A stretch of DNA of 64,000 nt, from NCBI RefSeq assembly GCF_003315205.1, contig NZ_QNRR01000002.1, forward strand, positions 280,881-344,880. Direction: 5' to 3'. The notes below the pieces were generated by a model. That model did no database searches. It worked only from the letters and a program-made list of their open reading frames with translations, and was not told the origin of the DNA. Source of the DNA: Roseimicrobium gellanilyticum. Lineage in GTDB: Bacteria > Verrucomicrobiota > Verrucomicrobiia > Verrucomicrobiales > Verrucomicrobiaceae. Below, in pieces: positions 41,463 to 50,709 of this stretch; positions within the stretch are counted from its first letter, which is position 1; each line of letters begins with the position of its first letter. A program made the translations under genes and the position numbers.

Positions 41463-41936
41463 TCAGCCCTGATCCGGAATCTCCGGCTCCACGAGCAGCT
41501 TCAGGAGATACAGTGACTCCTGCCAACCGAGGTAGCAGGCTTCTGCAGGAATGAACGCGGGCACACCTTCCTGGGTGATGTGAAGCTCCGTGCCGCAGGT
41601 GACCTCTTTCAGGGTGATGGTGGTGATCATTTCGCCCGGCATGTTCGGGTCGTCGAACTTGTCGGTGTACTTCAGCAGTTCATTCGGCTTCAGTTCCAGG
41701 TAGGTGCCACCAAAGGAGTGGCTGTTGCCTGTGTTGAAGTTGGTGAAGGACATCTTGTAGGTGCCTCCGACTTTGGCGTCGATTTGGTGGACCTTGCCGG
41801 TAAAGCCGTTGGGGGCCATCCATTTTGCAAGAGCGTCAGCGTCAGTAAAGGCCCGGAAGACGCGCTCGGTCTTGGCGGCAAGCACGCGGTGAAGGCGGAT
41901 GGTACTGGTGACGGGTTTGGTGCTTTCTTTGGACAT
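41463..41936 (-). CDS. SRPBCC/AHSA1-domain protein
   Basis: A 157-aa START-like fold protein. Characteristic AHSA1 features are RVLAAKTERVFRAFTDADALAKWMAP, then GGTYKMSFTN and the C-terminal LGWQESLYLLKLLVEPE. These small hydrophobic-pocket proteins often accompany ArsR regulators or sigma factors. Neither is adjacent here. Ligand unknown. Confidence 0.88.
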   Translation of the reverse strand: MSKESTKPVTSTIRLHRVLAAKTERVFRAFTDADALAKWMAPNGFTGKVHQIDAKVGGTYKMSFTNFNTGNSHSFGGTYLELKPNELLKYTDKFDDPNMPGEMITTITLKEVTCGTELHITQEGVPAFIPAEACYLGWQESLYLLKLLVEPEIPDQG

Positions 41937-42125
41937 GGTGGTATTTGGTTTGGTCTTGGTTCGGGATTCATACTCGTGACGAACGGCGGACGCGGCTCAG
42001 GACATGAGAGGTGAAAAAAATGTCCTCGGGGACCGAAATGGTACTCTCTCAGCAGAAATCGAGGACAAGATTCGCGGAAACGAAATCGTTACTGGGAGGT
42101 CGCTCACGCTTGCATCATCACCTCC

Positions 42126-42863
42126 ATGTTCCGCAGAACTCTACTCAGTCTGGCTCTCTGCTCGCTGGCCACGGTTGCTCATTCGAACGCAGCCGAATCG
42201 AAGCCTGTCGCTTCCCAACAGGGCGACAAGGCTTCCTCACAGATCCGGGTCGTTCTTGCAGGTGATTCCACCGTCACGGATACTGCAGGGTGGGGTGCAG
42301 CTTTCGCCAGGCTGCTGAAGACAGAAGTGGAGTGCGTAAACCTCGCTTCCTCAGGCCAGAGTTCCAAGAGCTTCCGCGATGGCGGAAGGTGGAAGAAGGT
42401 ACTGGAGGCGAATCCCACGTTCGTGCTCATCCAGTTTGGTCACAATGACATGCCCGGCAAGGGACCCAACCGCGAGACCGATCCCGCCACGACCTACCGC
42501 GCCAATCTCATCGCATGCATCAGAGAAGCACGAGACATCGGTGCGCAACCCATTCTCGTCACTTCAGTAGCGCGGCGTGTCTTTGACAATGGAAAGCTCC
42601 GCGGTGAATTGAAGCCCTATGCCGAGGCGATGAAGCAGGTGGCAGTGGATGAGAAAGTGCCTCTCGTGGACCTTTTCTCCCGTAGCATGATACTTCTTCA
42701 GGAGATGGGCCCAGCAAAGGCTGATGAGTTCAATCCACCGCATCCCAAACCAGGGACAACCGACCGCACGCATCTCAATGCGAAAGGCGCTGAGGTCTTT
42801 GCCGCCGTGATTGCGGAGGAGCTGAAGAGGGTGTCACCAGAGGCAGGGAGGCTGCTTCGGTAA
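42126..42863 (+). CDS. Secreted SGNH hydrolase, rhamnogalacturonan-acetylesterase-like (CE12)
   Basis: A 245-aa protein with a signal peptide (MFRRTLLSLALCSLATVAHSNAA). SGNH blocks are visible: VVLAGDSTVTD (block I, Ser in GDST), NLASSGQSSKSF (II), IQFGHNDMPG (III) and DRTHLNAKGAE (V, Asp and His). This order and the GDSTV motif fit CE12 rhamnogalacturonan acetylesterases, which de-acetylate pectin side chains. Confidence 0.88.
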   Translation: MFRRTLLSLALCSLATVAHSNAAESKPVASQQGDKASSQIRVVLAGDSTVTDTAGWGAAFARLLKTEVECVNLASSGQSSKSFRDGGRWKKVLEANPTFVLIQFGHNDMPGKGPNRETDPATTYRANLIACIREARDIGAQPILVTSVARRVFDNGKLRGELKPYAEAMKQVAVDEKVPLVDLFSRSMILLQEMGPAKADEFNPPHPKPGTTDRTHLNAKGAEVFAAVIAEELKRVSPEAGRLLR

Positions 42864-42904
42864 GGGGAGGCTGTGGCGCCTCCTTCTGCCCGGATCGAGG
42901 GTAA

Positions 42905-43120
42905 TCAATCCGCCTTCTCATCAGCACTGTCATCTGTCGGACCAACCGTGGGAGATGGCGGTGGAGCCACGCTTTCGGCTCCACTGGATGGAGTGCTTTT
43001 GGGTGCGGACTTCTCGGAGGGAAGTGAAGCGCTTTTCTTTCGCCCGCCGGACCATGCGCGTTCAGCCCCCTTGAATTTGAAGGGGCGTGGTGTGCGGTTG
43101 TTTTGCTTCTGGCTTCGCAT
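42905..43120 (-). CDS. Possible small basic/acidic protein
   Basis: A 71-aa open frame: the first 40 residues are basic (RTPRPFKFKGAERAWSGGRK), the rest Ser/Pro-rich and acidic (VGPTDDSADEKAD). It lies between convergent genes. No family is recognised. Residue bias is protein-like but not proof of expression. Confidence 0.4.
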   Translation of the reverse strand: MRSQKQNNRTPRPFKFKGAERAWSGGRKKSASLPSEKSAPKSTPSSGAESVAPPPSPTVGPTDDSADEKAD

Positions 43121-43149
43121 GGTCCGGACAGTATCTCATCTTCGTGGCG

Positions 43150-44166
43150 TCATGCCACACCAATCACCGCACTCTGCGCCGTGGGGGCCAGAGGATGAAG
43201 CGCGGCATCTTTGAATCCTGCCTCACCGAGCATCTTCTGGTACTCGGCGAAGGTGTAGGCATCGCCTTCGGGTGTGGTGCCCAGCATCACGAGGCTGAAG
43301 CTGGCGGAGGATGGGGGAGAGATTCGGTCGTCGTTCGGTACGAACTCCACAATCACCACCTTGCCACCTGGACGGAGTGCAGCCTTCACCTTTTTGAGGA
43401 AGCCGGTGCAGTCTGCGATGTTGAAGTGGTGCAGGAAGTTCGGCACCAGCACCACATCGTAGTTACTGCCGAGATCGACGGTGAAGGCGTTTCCGACAAT
43501 CTTGCTGAATCGGTCGCCGAGCCCTGCTGCCTTGGCATTCTCCTCGGTGACTGCGAGCACCGCCTCCCAGTCGAGTGCCACAAGATGTGAGCGGGGGCTT
43601 TTCTGAGCCAAGGCGATGCCGAAGGTGCCGTGGCTGGCGGAGATGTCGAGCACCTTGGTGTCGCGGGAGGTGTCGAGTTCCACGAGCGCAGCAGCACCTT
43701 GGGCGGGGCCGAACATCATGGGTCCCATAGTCCGGGCAAAGTCAATCCACACCGGATGATCTGGCGCCGTGGTGCCTTCTTCGGAGGCATGTACCTTGCC
43801 GTTCTTGATGGTGGAGGTGAGACCATCAAAGGCATCCTTGATGCCGGGAGCCGTGAGGAACTTGATCGCATTGCCAAGGTAGGCCGGCGAATTCTTGTCG
43901 AGGAAGAAGGCCGTGTCCGAGGTCGGCGCATACCTTGAGTCGTCTTTGGTGAGGAAACCAAATAGGGTCAGCGAATCGCAAAGAATACGGATGCCGCGCA
44001 CCGGGCACTGGCAGCGATCGGCGAGTTCCCCCGCTGTGGCGGGGACACCGCCAAACGCGTTGAAGACTCCCAAGTCCACGGCGGCCTTGAGTGCAGCGGT
44101 CCTCTGATACGCATTGATGGTTTCGAAAAAAAGAGTCGGATTCGGAGGGGTGGCAGGGGCGGACAT
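43150..44166 (-). CDS. SAM-dependent O-methyltransferase with dimerisation domain
   Basis: A 338-aa protein from ATG 44166. The N-terminal winged-helix dimerisation domain (AALKAAVDLGVFNAFGGVPATAGELADRC, FGFLTKD) is followed by a class I methyltransferase domain with VLDISASHGTFGIALAQ as motif I, VPNFLHHFN, and LRPGGKVVIVEFVP. The layout is that of hydroxyneurosporene/plant-type O-methyltransferases (AcetylserotoninMT family). The substrate is unknown. Confidence 0.87.
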   Translation of the reverse strand: MSAPATPPNPTLFFETINAYQRTAALKAAVDLGVFNAFGGVPATAGELADRCQCPVRGIRILCDSLTLFGFLTKDDSRYAPTSDTAFFLDKNSPAYLGNAIKFLTAPGIKDAFDGLTSTIKNGKVHASEEGTTAPDHPVWIDFARTMGPMMFGPAQGAAALVELDTSRDTKVLDISASHGTFGIALAQKSPRSHLVALDWEAVLAVTEENAKAAGLGDRFSKIVGNAFTVDLGSNYDVVLVPNFLHHFNIADCTGFLKKVKAALRPGGKVVIVEFVPNDDRISPPSSASFSLVMLGTTPEGDAYTFAEYQKMLGEAGFKDAALHPLAPTAQSAVIGVA

Positions 44167-44259
44167 GGTGGACGAGGGTACTCTGCATTTACAAACTGGC
44201 GAGCAAACTTGGATGCCGTTGCCTGCGGGGGCACGGCTCTGGGCGCACACGCGCTTCCA

Positions 44260-45531
44260 CTACTTTCCTTGTGTCAGGTCGTGGAAGACGATGATGGAAG
44301 GATTGCCCACGGGCGTGTAGTGGCCCGTGAAGGCGAGGTGGCCAGTCTGTCGGTTCACCCGGAAGGTGGCGATGTTGTCTCCACGCTGGTTGCAGGAATA
44401 GAGGAATTCACCCGAGGGATCGAAGCTGAAGCTGCGGGGATAGTCCCCGTGGCTCCACTCCTCCGTGACGAACGTGAGCGTTCCGTCCTTGCCGATGGCA
44501 AAGGTGGCGATGCTGTCGTGCAGGCGATTGCCGGCGTAGACAAAACGTCCATCGGTCGAGACGAGTATCTCCGAACAGAAATTGCTGCCCGCGAATCCAG
44601 GAGGCAGGCTGGATATGGTCTGGCGCGCGGTCAGCCGTCCCTTCTCACCGTCGTAGTCAAATAGGACAATGGTCGAGCCTTCTTCCTGGATGGAGTACAT
44701 CCAGCGCCCGCTGGGATGAAAGGCAAAGTGCCTCGGCCCGTCTCCGGGAGGCAGGGAAATGAACGGAGGATTATTGGCCGTAAGCAACCCCTTCTCCGCG
44801 TCAAACTTCCAGATGAGTATCTGGTCCAATCCCAGGTCCACATGCAGCACAAAGTGCCCGGAGGGATCAGCCTCGATCATGTGGGCATGAGTTTGATCGT
44901 GACCGCTGAAGGCAAAGCTGCCGGGAGGTGCGTTCGTGGCTTTGCGTGGCCCCACAGTTCCCTGGTCCACTTTTACATCAGTCGCCTTCCCCAAGCTGCC
45001 ATCGGCGAGAATGGGCAGCACAGCGACGGAGCCGCCGAAATAGTTCGCCACCAGCACATGCTTCCCGGAGGGGTGAACACTCAGATGTGCAGGTCCTTTG
45101 CCTTCAGAACTGACAGTGTTCAGCAGCTTCAACTGGCCACTTCCGGGATCGATTTGGAATGCGCTTACAGAACCGGCTTCATTGTCTCCAGTCCTCTCGG
45201 TTTCGTTTGCGGAGTACAGGTGAGTCCTCGCCGCATTGAAGGCCAGGCAGGAGGGGCTGGTGCCCATCTCCACCACACCACATGGCGTCATCTCGCCAGT
45301 GGAGCGGTTGACTTCAAAGAGATGGATGCCCCGCCCATTTCCCGGAGGCAGATCCACCTGGGTCGCCTTCATGTTCTGCAGCGGTGAGGTATAGGTGCCC
45401 ACATAAGCGATGAGTTTGCCCTTCTGAGCTGATGGCGCTGCTTTCAGCGGCTTTGGCAGGATGAGGCCTGCCGCAAGTGCGGAGGAAAGTTTCAACAAGG
45501 AGCGACGCGAATGGTGGATGGGGAGGGGCAT
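44260..45531 (-). CDS. Exported lactonase-family beta-propeller (YbhE/Pgl-like)
   Basis: A 423-aa protein from ATG 45531 with a Tat-type signal (HHSRRSLLKLSSALAAGLIL). The 7-bladed lactonase signature follows: LIAYVGTYTS, then repeated PSGKHVLVANYFGG, PSGHFVLHVDLGLDQI, PSGRWMYSIQEEGS and VSTDGRFVYAGNRLHDSI blades. Cytoplasmic members hydrolyse 6-phosphogluconolactone. The export signal here points to a periplasmic sugar-lactone substrate. Confidence 0.9.
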   Translation of the reverse strand: MPLPIHHSRRSLLKLSSALAAGLILPKPLKAAPSAQKGKLIAYVGTYTSPLQNMKATQVDLPPGNGRGIHLFEVNRSTGEMTPCGVVEMGTSPSCLAFNAARTHLYSANETERTGDNEAGSVSAFQIDPGSGQLKLLNTVSSEGKGPAHLSVHPSGKHVLVANYFGGSVAVLPILADGSLGKATDVKVDQGTVGPRKATNAPPGSFAFSGHDQTHAHMIEADPSGHFVLHVDLGLDQILIWKFDAEKGLLTANNPPFISLPPGDGPRHFAFHPSGRWMYSIQEEGSTIVLFDYDGEKGRLTARQTISSLPPGFAGSNFCSEILVSTDGRFVYAGNRLHDSIATFAIGKDGTLTFVTEEWSHGDYPRSFSFDPSGEFLYSCNQRGDNIATFRVNRQTGHLAFTGHYTPVGNPSIIVFHDLTQGK

Positions 45532-45684
45532 GCTGATGGAGGGCGGCAAGACGGATGAAACGGAAACTTTCATCACCTACGCCAGGGATGTCCATGGTAT
45601 TGCATGGGCATGGAGTGACCGGTTCTGGTGTACGGGTGACTTCCTTTCAGTTGTGAAAAGGCCATTCCGTGGCGATGAATTCCC

Positions 45685-46389
45685 ATGAACACCTGGATCG
45701 GCACCTCCGGATTTCAGTACCCCGAGTGGAAGGGCAAGTTTTACCCGGAGACCCTATCCACTGCGAAGATGCTGACGTATTACGCCAGCATCTTCGGCAC
45801 TACGGAAGTGAATTACACGTTTCGCAGCATTCCCAGTGAAAAGACAGTGAAGCGCTGGAGCGATGAGACGCCTGCGAATTTCCGCTTCAGCTTGAAAGCA
45901 CCCCAACGTGTCACCCACTTCGCGAAGCTGAAGGATTGCGGCGAGGTCATGGATGTCTTCCACAAGGCCGCCGTGGGTCTTGGAGAGAAGATGGGGCCTG
46001 TGCTCTTCCAGTTGCCACCCACCTTCAAGGCAGACACGGCCCTGTTGCGGGACTTCCTGGGTTCTCTACCCAAGGAGTTGCGTGCAGCCTTTGAGTTCCG
46101 GCATGAGTCGTGGTTGTCAGACAAGGTCTTCGGCGTGCTCTCGGAGAAGAACGCAGCACTGTGCATTGCGGAGTCGGAGGAGTTTGAGACGCCCCCTGAG
46201 GCGACTGCCAAGTTTGGCTACCTGCGTCTGCGACGCGAGGATTACACCGTACCTCAGATCAAGAAGTGGGCGCAGTTTGTACAGGAGCGGGGCAAGGCAT
46301 GGACGGAGGCCTTCGTCTACTTCAAGCATGAGGAGACCTGCGTGGGGCCGGGATTTGCGAAGACGATGCTGAAGGCCCTGGGGGAGTGA
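45685..46389 (+). CDS. DUF72 family protein (YecE-like)
   Basis: A 234-aa TIM-barrel-like protein with the family start WIGTSGFQYPEWKGKFYPE, then VNYTFRSIPSEKTVKRWSDETP, FRFSLKAPQRVTH and AFEFRHESWL. No biochemical function is established. ATG at 45685. Confidence 0.93.
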   Translation: MNTWIGTSGFQYPEWKGKFYPETLSTAKMLTYYASIFGTTEVNYTFRSIPSEKTVKRWSDETPANFRFSLKAPQRVTHFAKLKDCGEVMDVFHKAAVGLGEKMGPVLFQLPPTFKADTALLRDFLGSLPKELRAAFEFRHESWLSDKVFGVLSEKNAALCIAESEEFETPPEATAKFGYLRLRREDYTVPQIKKWAQFVQERGKAWTEAFVYFKHEETCVGPGFAKTMLKALGE

Positions 46390-46517
46390 TTGGTCTGGAG
46401 CAGGGTGGGCTGGCTGGGCTCGTCCCGGGGCGGGAGGAAAAAGAAAGAGATGCCTGGTAGCTGAAATGCGCTAGAAGCGTGTCGTATCGCCGTTCCTCCC
46501 ATTCCGACTTACGCACC

Positions 46518-47294
46518 ATGCATATCCTCATTCGCCCCGGCCATCTCATTCTCGCTACGGCACTGCTTGCGACCGCTTCCTTCGGCGCTCCGGCCAATGC
46601 TCCCAAGCTTCCCAAGGTGCCGTCCAAGCCTATCGCGGTGAAAAAGGAGCTGCTATTTTCCGATGATTTCCAGGGGGCGACTCCAGACAAGATCTGGCAC
46701 AAGGTCGTGCCTACCTTCGTGGTGGAGAATGGCGTGCTGAAGGGCACGCAGACGCGTGACAAGACCATCCCCGCCGCTGATGGCAAGCCCGAGGTGAGGG
46801 CGCACGCGGCGGTGCACGGCTTGGAGATTCCCACGAAGGACAGCGTGGTGGAGGCCAAGATCCGTTTCGATGGAGCGACGATGATTGACGTGGAATTTGA
46901 TGACCGGAAGTACACCGGCGCCCACTACGGTCACCTCTGCCGTACCCAGGTCCGCTTGAATGGCGTGACCATCATCGATGAGCGTGATGGGAACATGCGC
47001 AACGACATCCGTGAAATGCGCAATGATCCCAGCAAGAAGGAGGAAGTGGCAAAGCTGCTGCAGGGCCGGCAGGTTACTTATCCCGCCAAGTTTGAGACCG
47101 GCAAGTGGTACAACCTCGTGGTGGAGACGGTGGGAGATGAGATGCGTGTCACCATCGATGGCGAGCCTGTGGCATACCTGAAGTCCTCCGGCATCGCTCA
47201 CGAGACGAAGTCGAAGATTGAGCTTGGGGTTGCCGGGAAAGATGGCTGCTTTGACGACATCAAGGTGTACAACGCGGAGCCGGTGAAGAAGTAA
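46518..47294 (+). CDS. Secreted concanavalin-A-like (DUF1080-type) protein
   Basis: A 258-aa protein from ATG 46518 with a signal peptide (MHILIRPGHLILATALLATASFG). LLFSDDFQGATPDKIWHKVV and FVVENGVLKGTQ are the usual opening of laminin-G/concanavalin-like DUF1080 proteins, and WYNLVVETVGDEMRVTIDGE the usual end. It probably binds or acts on glycans. A 26-bp gap to the cupin gene suggests cotranscription. Confidence 0.78.
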   Translation: MHILIRPGHLILATALLATASFGAPANAPKLPKVPSKPIAVKKELLFSDDFQGATPDKIWHKVVPTFVVENGVLKGTQTRDKTIPAADGKPEVRAHAAVHGLEIPTKDSVVEAKIRFDGATMIDVEFDDRKYTGAHYGHLCRTQVRLNGVTIIDERDGNMRNDIREMRNDPSKKEEVAKLLQGRQVTYPAKFETGKWYNLVVETVGDEMRVTIDGEPVAYLKSSGIAHETKSKIELGVAGKDGCFDDIKVYNAEPVKK

Positions 47295-47320
47295 GGACCA
47301 AATCCCAACCGAACGTTTCC

Positions 47321-47845
47321 ATGCCCACCCTACGCGATGGACTCATCATCATGGCTACGCTAGGCGTGGCTATTGGCGCCATGACGGTGGCGCAGGAAGT
47401 TCCCGCTCCTGCCCCGCCGTCTTCTCAACAAACGGCAATCATGGGGTCCACCGTCTTTGACTGGACCCAGCTTCCCGTGAAGAAGACGGCGAAGGGCGAG
47501 GTGCGCAAGGTGGTACAGGCACCCACGGCCACGCTGGATGAACTGGAGTGCCACATCACCACGCTGAATCCAGGGCAGGAGGCGCATGCACCGCATCAGC
47601 ATCCGGATGAGGAACTGCTCATCGTTAAGGAGGGCACGGTGGAATCTCTGGTGAATGGCGTTTGGACGAAGCTCGGACCGGGCTCCGTCATTTTCCAGGC
47701 CTCCAACCAGATGCACAGCATCCGCAACGCGGGGGACACCCTGGCGACGTATCACGTGATCAAGTGGAACTCGCCCGGCATGCTCAAGAAGAAAGCCGCG
47801 GGCAGACTCAAAGCGCAGACGGAGCCTCTAGAGCCGGTAAAGTAG
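47321..47845 (+). CDS. Exported cupin-domain protein
   Basis: A 174-aa protein with a hydrophobic N-terminus (LIIMATLGVAIGAMTVAQ) and one cupin domain. Cupin motif 1 is NPGQEAHAPHQHPDEELLIVKEG (His-x-His and Glu metal ligands) and motif 2 is FQASNQMHSIRNAGDTLA. Metal-dependent activity is likely, substrate unknown. It is 26 bp downstream of the concanavalin-like gene. Confidence 0.87.
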   Translation: MPTLRDGLIIMATLGVAIGAMTVAQEVPAPAPPSSQQTAIMGSTVFDWTQLPVKKTAKGEVRKVVQAPTATLDELECHITTLNPGQEAHAPHQHPDEELLIVKEGTVESLVNGVWTKLGPGSVIFQASNQMHSIRNAGDTLATYHVIKWNSPGMLKKKAAGRLKAQTEPLEPVK

Positions 47846-47851
47846 TGCCGG

Positions 47852-47895
47852 GCTGAAAAAAAGAAGGGAGGTGCCGCCATCGCAGCACCTCCCTT
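47852..47895 (-). terminator. Intrinsic terminator after the 32-aa protein gene
   Basis: AAGGGAGGTGC (47864-47874) pairs with GCACCTCCCTT (47885-47895), an 11-bp stem. On the minus strand it is followed by CTTTTTTTC. It lies 28 bp beyond the stop of the small gene at 47923-48021 and may also serve the convergent cupin gene. Confidence 0.8.
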
Positions 47896-47922
47896 GGAAT
47901 CACGTTTGGCTCAGCCGCGTGC

Positions 47923-48021
47923 TTACTTGTTCTTCTTCTTCTCGGCCTTGGCGGCGCGCTTTTCCTTCAGCGACTTCTGCGGCAGTTTCTTTTTCTCCTT
48001 CTTGGCGTCTTGCGCTTTCAT
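47923..48021 (-). CDS. 32-aa lysine-rich small protein
   Basis: The minus-strand frame from ATG 48021 encodes MKAQDAKKEKKKLPQKSLKE and continues KRAAKAEKKKNK to a TAA at 47923. It is strongly basic (about half Lys/Arg), without membrane segment. A matching intrinsic terminator follows directly, which supports a real transcription unit. Small proteins with a P-x-KSLKEKRAAK core occur in related bacteria, from memory. Nucleic-acid or ribosome binding is a guess. Confidence 0.6.
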   Translation of the reverse strand: MKAQDAKKEKKKLPQKSLKEKRAAKAEKKKNK

Positions 48022-48120
48022 GGTGGGATTGGGTTGCTGGATTTCTTCTTTGAAAACCGCTGCCGTGAAGGGCGGGCGGCATGAGACTGGGTTAAAACGA
48101 ATTTGCGATTACGGCAACTT

Positions 48121-48840
48121 TTATGATCCGCGGCGTTTGCCTGCAGGCATCATTTTGCCCACTTCTTCCTTCCTCGTCGCTACAAAGATGGTGTGATTAT
48201 GGCGCCGGGCGTGGGCATGGGACTTGCTTGAGACGACATCGACCACGAATCCGGCCTTCCCGAGTTCTTTGCCAAATTGCCGGTCTGGGGTGGCGGACCA
48301 GAAGGTGGCGCGGCCTCCGGGCTTCAGTGCCTGCATGATGGCCGCAAGGCCGCGCGCACGGTAGATCCGCGCATTCCCATCTTGCACCATGGCCACGGGA
48401 CCATTGTCCACGTCCAGCAGAATGGCATCGTAGTGTGCGGCGGGAGCACTCGTGAGCGTCTGGAAGACATCCGCGATGACGACCTTCACCCGTGGGTCAT
48501 CCAGCAGCGCGCCATTCACCTCCTTGAGGTAGGCGCGGTTCCACGCTACCACCTCGGGCAGTAGCTCGGCGACTTCGACCTTGGCATGGTGGCCCACCAG
48601 TTCGAGTGTCTGGCGCAGGGAGAATCCAAATCCCAGTCCGCCGATGAGCACGTGCACGCTCTTTCTGCCCTTCAGACCAGCGCAGGCACATTGGGCCAGC
48701 GCCTTCTCGGACTCGGGAGCATTTGTCCCCATGAGCGGCTCGCGATTCACCCGCAGGTAGAAGTGTGCGCCATGCGAGTGCAGCGTGAGTTCCGCGCCCT
48801 GGGGAGTGCGCGCTTGAGCGATGGTGACGAAGGGTGTCAT
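48121..48840 (-). CDS. Spermidine-synthase-like class I methyltransferase-fold protein
   Basis: A 239-aa protein from ATG 48840. It has the spermidine-synthase pattern VHVLIGGLGFGFSLRQTLEL (motif I, GGLGFG), VEVAELLPEVVAWNR, DDPRVKVVIADVF and YDAILLDVDNGP. The N-terminal beta-barrel is shortened. The aminopropyl-transfer residues cannot be confirmed, so a methyltransferase role is equally possible. It is divergent from the next gene. Confidence 0.83.
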   Translation of the reverse strand: MTPFVTIAQARTPQGAELTLHSHGAHFYLRVNREPLMGTNAPESEKALAQCACAGLKGRKSVHVLIGGLGFGFSLRQTLELVGHHAKVEVAELLPEVVAWNRAYLKEVNGALLDDPRVKVVIADVFQTLTSAPAAHYDAILLDVDNGPVAMVQDGNARIYRARGLAAIMQALKPGGRATFWSATPDRQFGKELGKAGFVVDVVSSKSHAHARRHNHTIFVATRKEEVGKMMPAGKRRGS

Positions 48841-49012
48841 GGGGACCGCCTGGAGCGGACAGCCGCTGCCAATCACCTACCAAACGCGCAGGCATGCAGC
48901 TCCGCAAGCAGGAAGGGCCGGGCAAAGGGGGCTTCCTGTGCCGCAAGCGGAATGGCGAATGGTCCTGGCGAATGGTCCTTGTGATTGGAAACGGCATGGC
49001 GGATGGGTGGAG

Positions 49013-50233
49013 ATGGACCCATATTTTGATGAGCTCGGCCGCACGGTGCTGGAGCGATGGAAGAAGGAGAACTTCTCTCTGGAGACGTTCCCGGACATTG
49101 CTCGCGTGGCGCTTGAGGAGCGGCCACCGGCGGAGCATGTGGAGCTGGGGCCATTCATGCGCGAGTTCCTGCTGAATGATGATCAGCCGCTGCAGACCGA
49201 CTCAGGCTTCGGCCAGCCGGAGCTGGTCGCGTACAATCATCCGCGCTTCTACATCCAGATTCTTTTCTGGCTGGATGGCACCACGGACATCCACCAGCAT
49301 GAGTTCTCTGGCGCCTTCCATGTTATGGCCGGGTCCAGCATCCATGCGCACTACGTCTTTGAGAACGCGCAGTCCGTGACGCCGCACTTCCGTGTGGGTG
49401 ACGTGCGCATGAAGCACATTGAGCTGCTGGAGACCGGTCGCACCGTGCCCATCATCTCGGGTCACCGTTGCATCCACTCGCTCTTCCATCTGGACACACC
49501 CTCCGTCACCGTGGTGGTGCGCACGCAGCATGATCCGGGCACGGGCCCCCAGTTCAACTACCTGCCGCCGCATATCGCGCTGGACCCGGTCTTCAGCGAC
49601 ACCCTCACCATGCGCCGCAAGCAACTGCTGGAAGTGATGGAGCAGTCCGACGACCCAGACTACGCAGCATTGGTGCAGGAGATGATTGCCGGGCTGGATT
49701 TTGAGCGCGGCTTTTTCATCCTGCAGCATGCCATGGGTCATCTCGCCCAGATGGATGAATGGGAGCCGGTGCTGGAAGCCTTTGAAGAGAAGCACGGCAA
49801 ACTCGCAGCTGGCGTCGCCGCCACCCTGGAGGAGAATGTGCGGCGGGATGCCATCAAGGAGATGCGCAGTTCCATCTCAGAGCCGGAGCACCGCTTCTTC
49901 CTTGCGCTGCTCATGAATGTGCCGACGCGCAAGGATTTGCTGGAACTGGTGGCACAGCGATTCCCTGCGATGGCTCCGACCGAAACGGTCCTGCGTTGGG
50001 CTATGGAGCTGGCCGGAGAGACGGAGTACTCCTTCGCGATTCTCGACGCCGTATTCCCTGAAGAACCCGGCGTTTCGATGGACGAGCAGCCTGCGTTGTT
50101 CTTGGAGGCATTGCGTCACTTCATGACCGGCGCGAAGAAGGCTCCCGCCTCACTGCGCACGCTGACCGCTGCGAAGCTGAAGATGCTGCGGGATGCGTTC
50201 ACCGCATCGAGCCTCCGAGTGCTGGTGGGTTGA
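49013..50233 (+). CDS. Uncharacterised protein with cupin-like N-terminal half
   Basis: A 406-aa cytoplasmic protein from ATG 49013 (GGGTGGAG upstream). Residues about 70-190 (FYIQILFWLDGTTDIHQHEF, GAFHVMAGSSIHAHYVFE, GHRCIHSLFHLDTPSVTVVV) have the His spacing and beta pattern of cupin-type dioxygenases. The C-terminal half is helical. No named family is recognised. The frame extends to 48821 but would overlap the divergent gene. Confidence 0.7.
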   Translation: MDPYFDELGRTVLERWKKENFSLETFPDIARVALEERPPAEHVELGPFMREFLLNDDQPLQTDSGFGQPELVAYNHPRFYIQILFWLDGTTDIHQHEFSGAFHVMAGSSIHAHYVFENAQSVTPHFRVGDVRMKHIELLETGRTVPIISGHRCIHSLFHLDTPSVTVVVRTQHDPGTGPQFNYLPPHIALDPVFSDTLTMRRKQLLEVMEQSDDPDYAALVQEMIAGLDFERGFFILQHAMGHLAQMDEWEPVLEAFEEKHGKLAAGVAATLEENVRRDAIKEMRSSISEPEHRFFLALLMNVPTRKDLLELVAQRFPAMAPTETVLRWAMELAGETEYSFAILDAVFPEEPGVSMDEQPALFLEALRHFMTGAKKAPASLRTLTAAKLKMLRDAFTASSLRVLVG

Positions 50234-50335
50234 GGAAAGCCTGCATGAAGGCAGGTGCTGGAAGTTCTGCGCATCCTTGAAATCTTCCCTCAACTTTCCC
50301 TGTCCTCCGCAGCCACTCATGTCAAGGTACCCCCT

Positions 50336-50683
50336 ATGATCGTGGAGAGACTCAAGTATGTCATCTGGGCTGCGGACATGAGCCGCGCCGTGGAGTTTTA
50401 TGTGAAGGTCTTCGGCGGCCGGGTGCTCAAGCAGAATGACATCATCAGCGAGGTGGCCATCTGCGAAGGCATCATTGGCATCCATGGCGGTGGTGAAGGC
50501 AAGCGAACGTGGACGGGCCTGAGCTTTCAGGTGCCGGACGTCATTGCGGGGGCTGCAGAGATTGTCGCTGCTGGCGGACAACTCACGCGCGAACCCCAAC
50601 CGGAGGATGACGAGCCTCCGCACCTGGCCATGTGCATGGATACGGAGGGGAATGAAATCATGCTCACTCGGAAGCGGAGGTAG
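50336..50683 (+). CDS. VOC/glyoxalase-superfamily protein
   Basis: A 115-aa protein from ATG 50336 with the opening VERLKYVIWAADMSRAVEFYVKVFGG and the closing PHLAMCMDTEGNEIMLTRK typical of VOC proteins (Glu ligand in GNEI). A single-domain member is expected to dimerise around a metal site. Substrate unknown. It is convergent with the cupin gene. Confidence 0.87.
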   Translation: MIVERLKYVIWAADMSRAVEFYVKVFGGRVLKQNDIISEVAICEGIIGIHGGGEGKRTWTGLSFQVPDVIAGAAEIVAAGGQLTREPQPEDDEPPHLAMCMDTEGNEIMLTRKRR

Positions 50684-50709
50684 CGTCCGGGAGGCGAGGG
50701 GAGTGAGCG

